DNA of 64,000 bases from Heligmosomoides polygyrus polygyrus (Eukaryota > Nematoda > Chromadorea > Rhabditida > Heligmosomidae), in contig OX377202.1 of NCBI GenBank assembly GCA_947396885.1, positions 37,099,478 to 37,163,477 on the forward strand, given 5' to 3'. Positions 45,721 through 57,270 of this stretch are shown here, in pieces (positions within the stretch are counted from its first letter, which is position 1; each line of letters begins with the position of its first letter). Under the pieces are notes generated by a model that worked only from the letters and a program-made list of their open reading frames with translations, did not search any database and had not been told where the DNA came from. The position numbers were made by a program, and so were the translations under genes.

Positions 45721-46373
45721 TTTATCTATTACCGTTTGACTGTTTGAATGAAATAGGGAATACGAGCCATATAAGAAGGATCTCCACCCAATATATAGAA
45801 TTGGTTTTTGTTGAGTACACAAACTTTACTATGGACGCTGTCTTATAAACGGCACTCGTGGGTTTGTGTAAGTGACGTCAATCTGAATCTCGATGGGACA
45901 TGGCTTTGCATTTTACTGCCTGCTTGATACTTGAGAATTTAGGTTCTATGGGTTCTATGACAAATGGCAAATGGATTTTTGACTGACCTAGAAACGAAGT
46001 CGAACTCAGATCTAATTCCTTCACCTTCAAGTTGCCTCTTCAACCGCCAGGTCTTGGCCATGCCTTGTGTGTTACCACCCTTCGCCCTAACCCTTGGGGT
46101 TCACTTCAAGCCGGCACATTTGCTTTTGATGGGTATTCTGCTATAGCTCGTGTGGGACGCTTCCATGAGGCCTCCGACTTTCGATTTTGACTTTCGGTTT
46201 TGCCTTTGACCTGTTCTGCCTAACAAAAAGCCAAGTGAATGAATAAAAAGAATCAATATTATTTACTATCCTATTGATCCTCCATGTCTACAGACGCTCT
46301 ATTATCCTATTGTTGTTCTGGTTGTGTTGATGTGGTTTGGGTTCTGTATAACGTCTGCCTTAAACAGCGTAAT

Positions 46374-46417
46374 AAATGAAATGAAATGAAATGAAATGAA
46401 ATGAAATGAAATGAAAT
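46374..46417. repeat. (ATGAA)n microsatellite
   Basis: About nine ATGAA units in a row. Confidence 0.95.
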
Positions 46418-46946
46418 ATCCCTCCATATTATAAATAAAAAGAAAAAGAATTACGTCACTCAGGTGTTCGAAGAAATAGTGGGCAACTAATGTCACTAGG
46501 CGAATGATAAGGAATTCGAACAGGTATCCGATTCCTTCCAATTTAAGTAGTCGAATTCGATGAAGAAATACAATTTTCCGAATGCACTCGATTTCGGCTG
46601 TTGACTCACATGCATTTCAAATCGAGTGCTCTAAAAAATATTAATACTCAAAATCGTTTTAATAATTCTAAAATTTTCCTACAACGCAACTCTACTGCCT
46701 CCTCTTTCCATTCAAGTGGTCAGAAAAAGGTAACTATTCATGAAAAACACAGGCGATTGTTGTAAAAACAGGATCTGCTCTTTCAACGAACGTGAAATTC
46801 CATCCGCACATGTTTCTCCTGAATTTTTCCTTCCGTTTACTTGTCGTCATCACTGTGCTATAATCGGAGCGTACCGGATGTAAGAAAACGAAAAAGCACA
46901 CTAGAGAATCTTATCCGAGGAGCAGCCACAAGAATAAGTGAGCATT

Positions 46947-47140
46947 TTAGTCAAAATAAGAAAGCGTTTTACGCCGGATTAGGAAGTGTGGTAGTTCAAA
47001 GTACTTAAGCAGCTCTTCAGCGGGTTCACAACGAAGGTCTTGGCATTCCGCAACGACGCCCTTCCCGCTGACATGAATAACGTCAGCTAATTCCCCAATG
47101 CTTTGAGCGTCGCGAAGTAAGCCGGTCAAGATGACCTTAT
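46947..47140 (-). CDS. possible terminal exon, protein not recognised
   Basis: An acceptor-like CTACCTCTACAG ends at about 47149, followed by an open frame: IGHKVILTGLLRDAQSIGEL, then VSGKGVVAECQDLRCEPAEE and KYFELPHFLI, stopping at 46947. The composition is protein-like, but no motif is diagnostic and no upstream exon was found. Confidence 0.3.
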
Positions 47141-47725
47141 GCCCGATCTGTAGAGGTAGCAGATATGCCGACATGAATAAGAACGTCCGGCCCCTCGTCA
47201 ACTTCTTTGACTACTCATTCTTCATGGTTTAAGATGCACCTCAGAAACCTGAATGTTGCGTAAACACGACGATGTAGGCAGCAACGTGGTCTACGCAAGT
47301 GCACTGGTCATGAATGGCAGGGCGCACAGGGACTTCTGTGAATATATTACCAGAATATATTACAAGACTTATCGATAGGCGTCAGTGCGCGGAACGTTTT
47401 AACTATAATAAAATAAAGCGTTCGGTCTTCTGGAAGCGAAGACACAGTTCTGTATTCTGATCCTGTCTGTTATGAACGATGAGACCACGTAGGCTTCTGA
47501 AGGCGTTCGGCAGCAACGGCACGGGAGAAAACCACAGCCTTACGTACATAGACAGAACTTGGATGTAGATAGAATGCTTCCTTCACATTTTCCCGTCAAC
47601 TGTAGAGGCCTCGCAGTGTGTTTTGTCTTTCAGTGCTCCCCGTCTATTTCCAACTACCTCAAGATGAATTCTTATTTCTAGCGCGATGGCTTATTCAAAC
47701 ATACACTTTCAGGCATTTTCTTTCA

Positions 47726-47773
47726 CTATTACTCCAGGGAAGGCGTAGACTATTACTCCAGGGAAGGCGTAGA
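47726..47773. repeat. 24-bp tandem duplication
   Basis: CTATTACTCCAGGGAAGGCG plus TAGA occurs twice in succession. Confidence 0.9.
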
Positions 47774-49704
47774 AAACTCATGAAGCCAAAATGAAACTAG
47801 TTGCAAACACATTTCTAGGACTGCACGCACATTCCTTCTTGCTTGGACTCTTCCTTGAACGTCCCCATATCGCGCACCTTGCGCCTTTAATCTGCGATAA
47901 CTTCTATATTTTTATCCTTTGCAATAGGGATAATACAACTTATAGCTACATTATAAAAAATAAAGCAGACAAAAAATTTGCTAGTATATTATTTTAGTGG
48001 ACTTGCAAACAGAGCAATACGTCGAAAAAAAACTTCACAGGAGTTAAGATGCTCCCGTAGCCAAATACTCAAGCAGCACTGACTACTATCTAATCTACCG
48101 GAATTTTATTTTTTTACTTCATGGTACTAGTGTTTTCCTGGAACTAGTGGCTCCCTCGTGATGTCATGTTTTTTATTTGAAGTTCGACTTTTACAAATTT
48201 GGTAACCTGATAACGATAACGTAGGGAAATATTTTTTCATATCCCACGGCCGGCCGGGTTTTTTCTGTTGCAAAGACAATCTTTTTTCTTCGCCTCGATA
48301 ATAACCAAAATGGCTACCAATAAAATTGAGCGGACTTTGTTATGATGGTGGTCGTGTTCCTGGCTCCACAGAATTTCGCTTGGAAGGTAAAGGAAGCATA
48401 ATAAGGCGCTTATGCTCATTAGCCATGAAGCTTGAATAAAACAGGAACGCTACGCTTCACAAGAGCTCGCACACCCTCTCACCCCTATTACGGCATGCAG
48501 CACGGCATGAACACGGCATGAAGTAGATTTCACAAAATCAACGTCCACTTTTCTATAGGACGGCGAAGACGCCATCATCTTGGAGCAGAGATCAAACCAG
48601 ACGGTCAAAGAATATCACGAGATTTGCTCAAGAATCGTTCGATAGCGGACGAAGGAATGTGTGGGAGGACAGGGAAGAGCAACGGCGACGACGTGAGGGG
48701 AAGGTTGGCTGTTGGCGGATCTCGAGCGACACTGAGCAGCTGCTCCAGCTCTCCCACACCCGTGCCGTCGCGATTTCTTGCGATTCATTCCGGGATCACG
48801 TGTCGTTAACCCGGGCGCGAGCCTCGCCACCGCCGCCTCGTCTCCTCGTCTACTTCGTCGCTCGGCTTGCGCTGTGGCCGCAGATGCGTTGTAATTCTTG
48901 GTCGCCGACTCGCTGGGCTTCCCCAGATTCCCTCAGATTTGGGAAAATTCCCTCCAAATAGGCCAAACTTTCTCTGACGGAGTCTTGACAGCGCTTGGTG
49001 ACGGTAAAGAGATGAATTCAGAGCTGTTCTCATTACCTATGTAACTCAGTGGTCTATAAGCCTTTTGTCATGCCTCAATGGAAGTGAGTGGCAAAATGAT
49101 CTTCAATGAAAACTACAGGAATTTTAGAATCAGATGATACGAATGGTAATCGATCCCGCTACAGACCTCTACGGAGCTTTTCATCATTTACTAACTTTGT
49201 CCTCGAAACGGAGGACGGAATAGAATACCGCGGAATTGAAAACAGCGGAATAGTTCCACTGGACCGGAAATAAGCGTGAACAGTTTATAGATTATCCACA
49301 TTGTAGTTTTTAATTCGATTAACCTCAGCTTCGCTAAGCTGCCAATCGATGTTTTATGCTCTTCCTAAAAGATGGGCACAAAGTGTCTTATAATCCAACA
49401 AAATTTATAACACGTCGCCGCGAGTGAGCTGTTCTGCGAGCACGATTGGTTGAAATAGAAAAAAACACCGGTTGTGAGAATGCCTCTGAACTTTCTTGCG
49501 GGGGGGGGGGGAGGGCATTGAAGAGTTATCGAACGCTATATCTCTTTCTCCACTTCGGCCTATATTGACATCAGTTAGCTAGCAAGGTCAGTGGAATTGC
49601 TTCTCAGAGAATGGTGGATTGGACGAGCAGCTGATCTAATTACGCTTCTATGGAACATAGGAAAACGTGGAAACAGTGAACCGCTTTCTAAAATCAAGTG
49701 GCTA

Positions 49705-49953
49705 GAATTTGAACGAATAGATTAGAAATGCAACAGATTTATATTGCGAGGCGCCGTACAGAGTCTCACAGTCAAGAAACTTGCAGTCTTTCGACCCTTT
49801 GTCTAGAACAGTGAGTATGTACTGTCCAAGAATTTCGGCTGCTATTCTGAGAACAACCGCATTAAGAGCCTGTTGCTGCAGGAGTTTAACCGTTCTCCTT
49901 GGAATGCAATATCGACTTTCCTTTTTTTCAACATCGCAATTCCTTGGTGGCAA
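49705..49953 (-). CDS. possible exon, protein not recognised
   Basis: The minus-strand frame RTVKLLQQQALNAVVLRIAA, then LGQYILTVLDKGSKDCKFLD, is helical and protein-like, ending at a stop at 49702-49704. No family signal and no connected exons. Could be chance. Confidence 0.2.
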
Positions 49954-50779
49954 GCGAGAAAGTTTAAAATTTGGTGAGCAGGAGGTTATTGAATTGGGCT
50001 CTGTTGATGTGATAGCATGTTTCTAAAGTCGGAAACCTTTTTTGTTTTTTGTTTCTAAAGTGGTTAATCGATGTGCACTCTAGCAGAGATCGATACCATC
50101 CGATCTGATCTGAAAATCCGCGTTTGGCCAAGTTGTCGAACTTCGAGATAGCTCTGGTAAACATTGAGAAAAAGAATAATTTTCGATGTTTACACCTTGG
50201 AACAGGATTGCGTAGCACAGATATTGTATTGGTACTGTACTTAGGAATTGATACTATTTTTATAAATTGTCACAAAATTTTGCACACTACCTACATGTAC
50301 TTAAATGCCGATTCATTGAATTCTATGTCTGAATCTGGATGCGTATCCGATTAAACATCGGATTTATGGGATCTCCCACTGTCATGTGAAATGGGTGTTT
50401 AGCTGTGCTATCCTTTCTGTGGTGTGTTACCAGTGGTTCCGAAACCGCCGGAGATTCGAGAAACGTGATGGGTAGAAAGCATGGTATTGATTCGATATCA
50501 GACAGTCAACCGATGCATGAGGAAATATGGCGAAAACGGTTAGTATCTGACAATGCCTCCTCGTTCCCAATTTTCCGTCGAGTTTTTTCCTGCCATTCCA
50601 ATTTCCACGGCAGCTGATTCATGCCCATCATCCGGCAATCAAACGCTTAATTACCTTTCGGAAAGGGTAGAAGTTGGTCGTAATCAATCTCCCTTGTATT
50701 GTGTCACGTATTCGGCTTCTCCTTCTCATTTCATATAGTCGAGGCAGGTTAAAGGTAGACTCAGGGCCTAACCAGGCTA

Positions 50780-51985
50780 CGCAAACTGTGAAGGACTAGG
50801 ATGACGATCTGTACTTACAACGCCCGCACGCTCGCATCGAAAGCATCCGACGAGGACCTGATGATGCAAGCCAGGAAGATCAAGTACGACGTCATCGGAC
50901 TGACCGAGACGAGAAGACACCACCCCTACACGCCGCCTACGACTCAGGAGAAGAACTGTTCCTCAGAACATGCGACAGCAGGGTAGTAGGCGGCGTTGGT
51001 GTCCTCGTCAACACGCACTTGGCCATGAACATCGATTCGTTCGAGTCTCTGACAAGCTGAATCGGACGTCTGCGACTGAAGCGATGTGGCTCCGTGCTAG
51101 CTTTGACTGTATTCGTCGCGTATGCCATAACATCCGTAGACGACGAAGAGGTCGAAGCCTTCTACGTGAAGCTGGAGAAGTTCTACAAGAAAGATCACAC
51201 CTTCTACAAGGTGATCGTCGGCGACTTCAACGCCAAGATCGGGCCACGAAGGTCGCCGGAAGAACTTCACATCGAAACCCACGGTTAGGAGTGGAACGGG
51301 CAAGGTGAAAGGCTGTCTGAGTTTATCATGTCGACCAAGACCATCCATGGAAACCCGCAGTTCCAGAAGCCTCCTTCCCTACGATGGACCTGGGAATCCC
51401 CAGATGGCCAGTTCCACAATGAGATCGACCACATCATCTTCAATCGCAAGTGTTGCCTGACCGACGTTTCCGTTGCCCCAAGTTCTTCACGGGATCGGAC
51501 CACCGCCTCCTTCGCGCAAAGTTCCACCTTTCACGTCAAGGAGAGAAGGCCGTGAAGTTCAAGAAGAGGAGTCCCAGAACGACCATCAACTGGTACCTCT
51601 ACACCTTTCTTGCCGGCCATTGGCAAGATACCATCATGGACAACATCGACGAGGAATACGACCACTTCGTGCACCATCTCCGCGATAGTGCTAAGGGAGC
51701 CGAGAGCTTGAAGACCACCAAGAGACGCCTGTCTCCGGAAACTCTCGAGCTTATACGCCAGCGTCGAGCAGCACGAGCGTCAGGCAACTACCAGCTGACG
51801 TCCGAGCTTGCGAAGCTATGCAGAGCGGCGATAAAGGAAGATCTCAAGGAAAGAAGGGTGGAAGTGTTGACTCAAGCAGCAGAGGGCAGGGCTAAACATC
51901 CGCAATGCCCGCCGGAACTGACAGACCGGCCCCATCTTACGCCTTCCATGAAAATCTGCCACCACTTTCAGAAAGTCGATTGATA
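50780..51985 (+). pseudogene. RTE-like retrotransposon, endonuclease and linker fragment
   Basis: Blocks of an apurinic-type endonuclease run in order across several frames: TICTYNARTLAS (Asn), KYDVIGLTETRR (catalytic Glu), GVGVLVNTH-type segment, FYKVIVGDFNAKIGPR (Asp/Asn), NEIDHIIFNRKCCLTDV, then GSDHRLLRAKF (catalytic His). The linker follows: NWYLYTFLAGHWQD, STTKRRLSPETLELIRQRRA-like, ELAKLCRAAIKEDLKERR, ending near RAKHPQCPPEL. At least four frameshifts or stops. The reverse transcriptase should follow but the sequence turns non-coding after 51985. Retaining the 5' part and losing the 3' part is the reverse of ordinary LINE truncation, so deletion or rearrangement took the rest. Confidence 0.85.
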
Positions 51986-51989
51986 TAAT

Positions 51990-53300
51990 TGCAGAATTAC
52001 GACTATATCGTTCGAGAGAGAAGAAGAAAAAAGTTGCGCTTTCTCACAGGTACGCCACGCAAACATCCTTCATCTGATGGATAAACGTGTAAGGGAGGGA
52101 GGTTAACAGAGCAAATTACCTGTTTCATTTTCATAGGTGAGAAGAGAAGCTAAAGCACGAAGTGCTACGTGACGTTACTCCATGTCTTATTTAGCCCGGT
52201 ACATGTCGCGAAAGCGCACAACAGGAGTGCGGCAACAACTAGAGCACCGACCGTAATTGTACACGACGGCATGGCTAGGGTTCAGCCACCCAAGCACAGA
52301 AGCGACGTGCTAGACCGTTGCCGTGATTGGCTGCCGCGAGTACGGTAGGAGCAACGGCGCGTTCCCACAGCACCTTCTGTGCGCATTCGCGGCTGTACCT
52401 ATAGACCAATGACGAGGCCACATGGCGTTGCGAGAGAGGATTCATCTTTGCTTTCTGGCGCAAAGGAGCTGCTTGGATAGCACCTTCAGTATTTGAATCG
52501 TATTTATAAAATTCACGATCATGGATAGACTTAAATATATCCGGCACACATTGAACTTTGAGTCGATGTACTCGGGTTCGTACGTTAGGTGTCTCCCCGA
52601 GTTACAGTAGCACGCCACCGCCGCCCTCCACAGCCCCGATTACGGTAGCGTGGCGGATCGTTGAGCCCGCCTTGGACGGAGAAACAGAGCAGACCTTGCG
52701 CCGTGTAGCAAACGTTCTGTCGTAGGGAAGTGATTGACGACTTTTTTGATTTGATGCTATTTTTTCTCTTTGCCCTTCTAGTTTTCATATGCTTTAGTCT
52801 CAGAGTAACTTCTGCTGGAGATGGTGAGAAGGGAATGTTCACCTTATTACGCACTTTAACGAAGGCAACAAAGATCGCGTACTCAAGACTGGACTGTACT
52901 CACTAACGAACTATGAAGAAAGTAAAAAAAAACACAGGAGAACTTGAAAAGGGAACATGGCCTGAACGAAAGCCACAAAGCTGTCGTACACTAAAGGAGT
53001 GTAAAAAGGAAGAAACCTGACGTGTTGCTCCTACTATCACTTCGACTTTGTAATCTCAGAGGCGGCATGTAGTCGGGCCAAAACTTGCAGAAAAGAAGAA
53101 TACAGAGCAACAAATAAAAAGGAATCAGTTCCGGTATGATTCTGCACGGAAAGCAGCAATGCGCGCTCTGCTCAGCTCTTAGTGAAATCTTGTCCTTGGT
53201 GAGCGCGGCACCGGGTCTGCCTGCGGTAATCGAGCGCATCGCTCCACCCCTACAGTAATGGGAGACACCTAAGGTAACGCACCCGATGTACTTGTCCATA
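51990..53300. other. no recognised gene
   Basis: Short frames only, on both strands, without domain signal. Confidence 0.35.
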
Positions 53301-53310
53301 TCTCATAACC

Positions 53311-53513
53311 GTAACGGTACTTGTGAAGCAGAGGGCCCGTGGTGCCATGGGATTGCCGGGAAACAAGTTAACGCGACAAAACCACGGCATCACGGGGCCG
53401 ATACTTATGAAGCACCGGTCCCCGGGGTTGCCACATTTCTGTTGCCGTTGCCGCGTTGACATGTTTCCCGGCAACACCACGGGCCCTCTGCTTCATAAGT
53501 ACCACCGTAACGA
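53311..53513. repeat. short fold-back element with about 60-bp arms
   Basis: GAAGCAGAGGGCCCGTGGTG and flanking bases at left are mirrored by CACCACGGGCCCTCTGCTTC at right. The arms run 53311-53375 and 53454-53513, and the loop holds a further ACTTATGAAGCACCGG copy, giving a nested hairpin. GC-rich in an AT-rich setting; no target duplication established. Confidence 0.75.
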
Positions 53514-53630
53514 TAGGACTGCGCTGGACCCACTCTTCGTTGTCTCATCACAGCTTATGACGTGGCGGGTATCCCCCATTAGATATAATTGGCAAATACC
53601 AAAACTTATAGCCAATACTCTTGGGTCAGG

Positions 53631-54998
53631 CTGAAGCCCCCTATCCAAGGTCAAGCGTGGGGTTCGATTTTTGCCAAAAATTTGCGGCTCCCCCCCCCCC
53701 TCCTAGGCTCCCCCCGACGCTTTGTGTAGGCCTGTAGGTTTTATTTCCTATCTGCATTGAATTTTTCAATTTTTTTTGCAATATTTCTACCCTTTAATAG
53801 GTTCTTCCTTCCAGGTGCAGCATCGACTGTGTCAGATTAGTTCAAGGAGATGTGCTACTGAGTAACTGTTTGATCTAGTAATTTGCTATAAAAAACGCTG
53901 ATAAAGGTGGTGTGTATGTAATCTTTTGATAATAGTTTCTTGTTTGTTTACAGCTGAAAATAAAGCACTTTCACGAGCAGTTGTCGAACTAATCACAACG
54001 AGTTCATCTTCTCAGACTTTCTGAGCATATCAGGGAAACGCCACATTTTTGTAGCTGAAGGAGCAACATTCGCATTTGAAATTGTTCTCCATACAATGCC
54101 AAGTGTTAATTGCTGAAGCTGACTTAAATGCTCTCTTCACAAAATTTTTGAGACACTCTTCGAATCGATGATGGAGACGAAGCTGAAGAATGGACTTCTC
54201 ACGGCAAAATTTTTTAGCTTTTGAAGGAGGAACATCAAAAAGCGAAAATTCCGATCGATCTTAAAGTTTAAAATGTGACTAATATACATACAACAAAAAA
54301 CTAAACTCCTTCGCAGCGATCTTTGATATGATTAGGGTGGATCGTACTTAAATTTTCAGTTTTTTCAAGAAAAATTAATTATTTTTTACCTGAAGCAGAT
54401 CAACCACACAGTTGAAATCTTGCCACAAAAATTTTAACTTTTGACTCATGCACAATGAAAGAATCATGGTTTTCTGAAATGAGCAGGTTGGATCGACTCC
54501 CCGTCGATATGGCTCTGACGTCATAGGAGCATGGAAATTCGATGTTCACAAAAATGACTATAACTCGGTAAATTTTTTTTAAATTTGAAAAAGTAAACGG
54601 CTTTTTTAGAAACTAGAAAAAAACTTTAACAAAGTATAAAAATTGGTTTTTAAAAACTAGATCTTTATATGGGGCGGAGGCCTTCGATTTTTGAATGAAA
54701 AAATTGAGGTGATTTTGTATAAATAATTCTATCTCGGTAAGTTTTTCGAATTTTAAAAAGCCAATAGCCTTTCAAAAAGTAGAGGAAAAGCCTTTTTTCC
54801 ATAGAAAAACCGATCTTTAAAAAGAGGTTTTCATAGGGGGCGGTGGGGTTCTATTTCTGGTTCATTGCTGCAGAGATACGTGCCAAAAGTCAACCCCCTC
54901 CCCCCGCCCCGTATGAATTCCCCTTTTTAGAAAAACGATTTGTTTATGGTAAGTTAGCATATTTTTTATTTTTTAAGATATTATGAATTTTGAATTTC
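53631..54998 (+). repeat. third copy of the palindrome arm (unit A)
   Basis: Positions 53631-54170 match, inverted, 60980-60430 (shared GTGCAGCATCGACTGTGTCAG, AACGCTGATAAAGG, GTATGTAATCTTTTGATAAT). Positions 54200-54800 match 57960-58500 in direct orientation (AATATACAT, GAAATCTTGCCACA, ATCATGGTTTTCTGAAA, ATGACTATAACTCGGTAA). It is more diverged than the two main arms and is cut at about 54998 by an RTE-like fragment. No coding content. Confidence 0.7.
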
Positions 54999-56217
54999 CA
55001 AAAATGATGGTGGCGAAGTCCGTTCCTCCACGTGGTGCCACTGGAAACTGCTTGCTTTTGCAAGCCGAGCCAAACACGGACATTCAAATGCAGGCAACAG
55101 GCCCTAGTGACAGGCCGGCCTACGAACATTTTGTGTCACATCATAAGGTTGATGGCGTTTCAGACTTCTCGAGATAATGCTATGGCGTCCGCGGGAGCCG
55201 ACGCGCACTCGCAAAGCCCGGCGAGTGTGAAAAGTGTGCGAGGGTCCCTGATGCGAGGACGGCATCGGGGGGCAACTGAGCTAGTCCGAAAGTCCCGTAA
55301 CGTAGGCAAGACCCGCGTAGCAACGTTGAATGTGGGTACGTTGACGGGCCGCTCGTGCGAGTTGGTAGAAGCACTGGAGCGAAGAAAGATAGATTTCTGT
55401 GCGGTGCAGGAGACGAGGTGGTCCTGCAGCAAGTCACGGGACATAGGACGTGGCTTCAAGGCCGTTCTATGTGGAAGTCCCAGGACCACCAGTGGTGTCG
55501 GTGTGATCGTCTCCGAGCGTTTCCGTGACGCGATTGCAAGAGTAGAACGTTTCGATGACCGCTTGATGAAGATTGTTGTTGCCGTAGAAGAGCGACGATG
55601 CCATTTCTTTTCTGCGTATGCTCCGCAGACAGGCTGTTCCGAGCAAACCAAGGACGAGTTCTGGTCCCTGCTTGATGAGAAGACAGCGGAAGTACCGTCA
55701 CAAGATATGGTTGTTGTGGCAGGTGACCTTAATGGTCACGTTGGAGCAACGAAAGACGACTACAACTGTCATGGTGGTTTTGGATATGGGTCGCGCAACG
55801 CCGATGGTGAGCGTATACTTGAGTATGCAGACTCACATGACCTCACCATCGTGAACACCAAATTTCGAAAGCGTGACTCCCACCTCATCTCGTTTTATAG
55901 CGGGAATGCTAAAACGCAGATTGACTATGTCCTTGTTAGGCGTCGCGACCAAGGCCTTGTCACAGACGCGAAGACCGTGCCGTATGAGACGGTTGCCACG
56001 CAACACCGTCCACTGATCTGCTCGCTGAAGATCACACCTTCGAGGTGTAAACATGTCGAGCGATGTGGGGCGGCTAGAATCAAATGGCGGCGACTGAAAG
56101 AGAAGGAAGCGGCAGTTATTTCTCGCATTCGGTTGCCGACAGTGACAACTGTCGACGAAACCTGGAAGGACGCTACCGATGCGATAACTCGGGCTGCACG
56201 CCTTGAACTCAGTGAAA
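54999..56217 (+). pseudogene. RTE-clade retrotransposon endonuclease (craniofacial-development-protein-2-like), 3'-truncated
   Basis: One uninterrupted frame of up to 398 codons (from 55032), the largest in the window. A plausible start is the ATG at 55182 (MASAGADAHSQSP). The endonuclease/exonuclease/phosphatase fold is complete: TRVATLNVGTLTGR (Asn), FCAVQETRW (Glu), FFSAYAPQTG, MVVVAGDLNGHVG (Asp/Asn), GNAKTQIDYVLVRR, VATQHRPLICSLK (catalytic His). The reverse transcriptase that should follow is missing: the frame runs RAARLELSETTQ and stops where a Tc1-like transposase C-terminus begins on the other strand (56220). The lack of stops makes it much younger than the RTE pieces at 36 and 50 kb. 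Endonuclease activity alone is possible but retrotransposition is not. Confidence 0.85.
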
Positions 56218-56219
56218 CT

Positions 56220-56630
56220 ACTCAATGAATCCTCCGTCACCCGCAATGACTGCCTCGATCCTTGGCCCGAAGCGCTCGCACGCTCTCTTCAAAAGAGCGC
56301 TGTCCATATTTGTGAATGCTGCTTCAATAGCGGTTCAAAGGGATGTGACACTAGCGTTAACACAGGCTACAACAACACGGGCAACCCGCTTACGAGGAAG
56401 GTCAAAGAGGTCACCGTGAAGTTTCTCAAAGCGACCTAAATAGGGTTGTAGGGCGTTGTCTGGGAAGCACCACAGTGGTTTCCAAATTTCCTGCGGACCT
56501 CTGGGTACTCAAAAATGGCAAAAAACTGTACCGCTTCAATGCGGGCCGATAACGCAAAACTGACGCTTGGAATACCCTTGTCGTGCCCACAAATAGTCCT
56601 GCAAAAGGTTTGGAGCTTCAATCATTGCTA
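56220..56630 (-). pseudogene. Tc1/IS630-like transposase C-terminal relic in the left arm of fold-back II
   Basis: Minus-strand reading: FALSARIEAVQFFAIF, then in the neighbouring frame GPQEIWKPLWCF-type residues, LPRKRVARVVVACVNASVTS, a stop, then AAFTNMDSALLKRACERFGP and IEAVIAGDGGFIE before the stop at 56218-56220. A GGFIE-type ending after a basic helix is typical of Tc1/mariner-type transposases. The upstream portion recurs in the other three arms (22600-22830, 24830-25039, 62145-62370), but the C-terminal end is present only here. Confidence 0.5.
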
Positions 56631-56704
56631 GAACATAGGAATTGATTGATTCCTGATTGAAGCGATACGGCGCATTCACGGGAGGCGCGCGCTACCATTC
56701 CGCT

Positions 56705-56780
56705 AGCGGGTGTATGGTCGAGTGGTTATCGTGGCGGACTTGCGGGAGAGACGTCGAGGGTTTGATTCCGGCGATGTAGT
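56705..56780 (+). repeat. tRNA-like sequence (class II-like), left arm of fold-back II
   Basis: TGGTCGAGTGGTTATCGTGG matches the D-arm/A-box of Leu/Ser-type tRNAs; GAGGGTTTGATTCCGGCG gives the T-arm/B-box. GGACTTGCGGGAGAGACGTC occupies the anticodon and variable region, but no clean stems form by eye. The partner is at 61990-62065 on the other strand. Confidence 0.5.
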
Positions 56781-57270
56781 TTCTGCATTGCTGGGCGCAC
56801 ATCTTGCATTTTTGCCACCGTAAAGTGCTTTTCTGCCTCGACTAGGTGTCATATTCGATTTCCAACCCTGATTTCAACCTTCTGTGATACGATTTTACTT
56901 CAAAACGCAAGTCACGCTAATGAATATGCAATGAAATGTTTAACAGTTGTGGTAACGTTCTATAAAACACACGAAGCAAAGCAGCTTCTGACACCAGCAG
57001 CAGCGGATAAATGCCAAGGAAGAACAGCCGGAAGCTTCCTGGCAGGAGGTGTCGACAGGCACTTCATCGAAGGCGTAGTCCGCCGGTGTTGAGAAGTGCC
57101 CCGGATCAGGGTCAAGCTTGAGGTTCGGGAATCGAAGGAGGGGTCGTAATGTGGCCTCGTCTGGAGGGGGGGGGTCGTGCTCTTCCGGTTTTAGCAGAGG
57201 ATTCTCTCTTATTCTTCAGGTTTTTAGGTGATGTTTTTAATTCTTAATTTTTTTGTTTTGTTTTTTTTTT

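Larger units (their letters stand above)
45725..50770. other. mostly unrecognised DNA with small repeats
   Basis: Holds a pentanucleotide microsatellite (46374-46417), a 24-bp tandem duplication (47726-47773), a GC-rich island at 48640-48900 and a G-run at 49500. Two minus-strand frames (46947-47140, 49705-49953) look somewhat exon-like and are listed separately. Confidence 0.35.

Noticed and set aside
46374..46417. CRISPR-like regular repeat
   Set aside because: It is a simple (ATGAA)n microsatellite with no spacers; no CRISPR array is present in the window.
48640..48960. Arginine/proline-rich frames on both strands
   Set aside because: A GC-rich island opens all frames; no consistent codon pattern or splice structure supports a gene.
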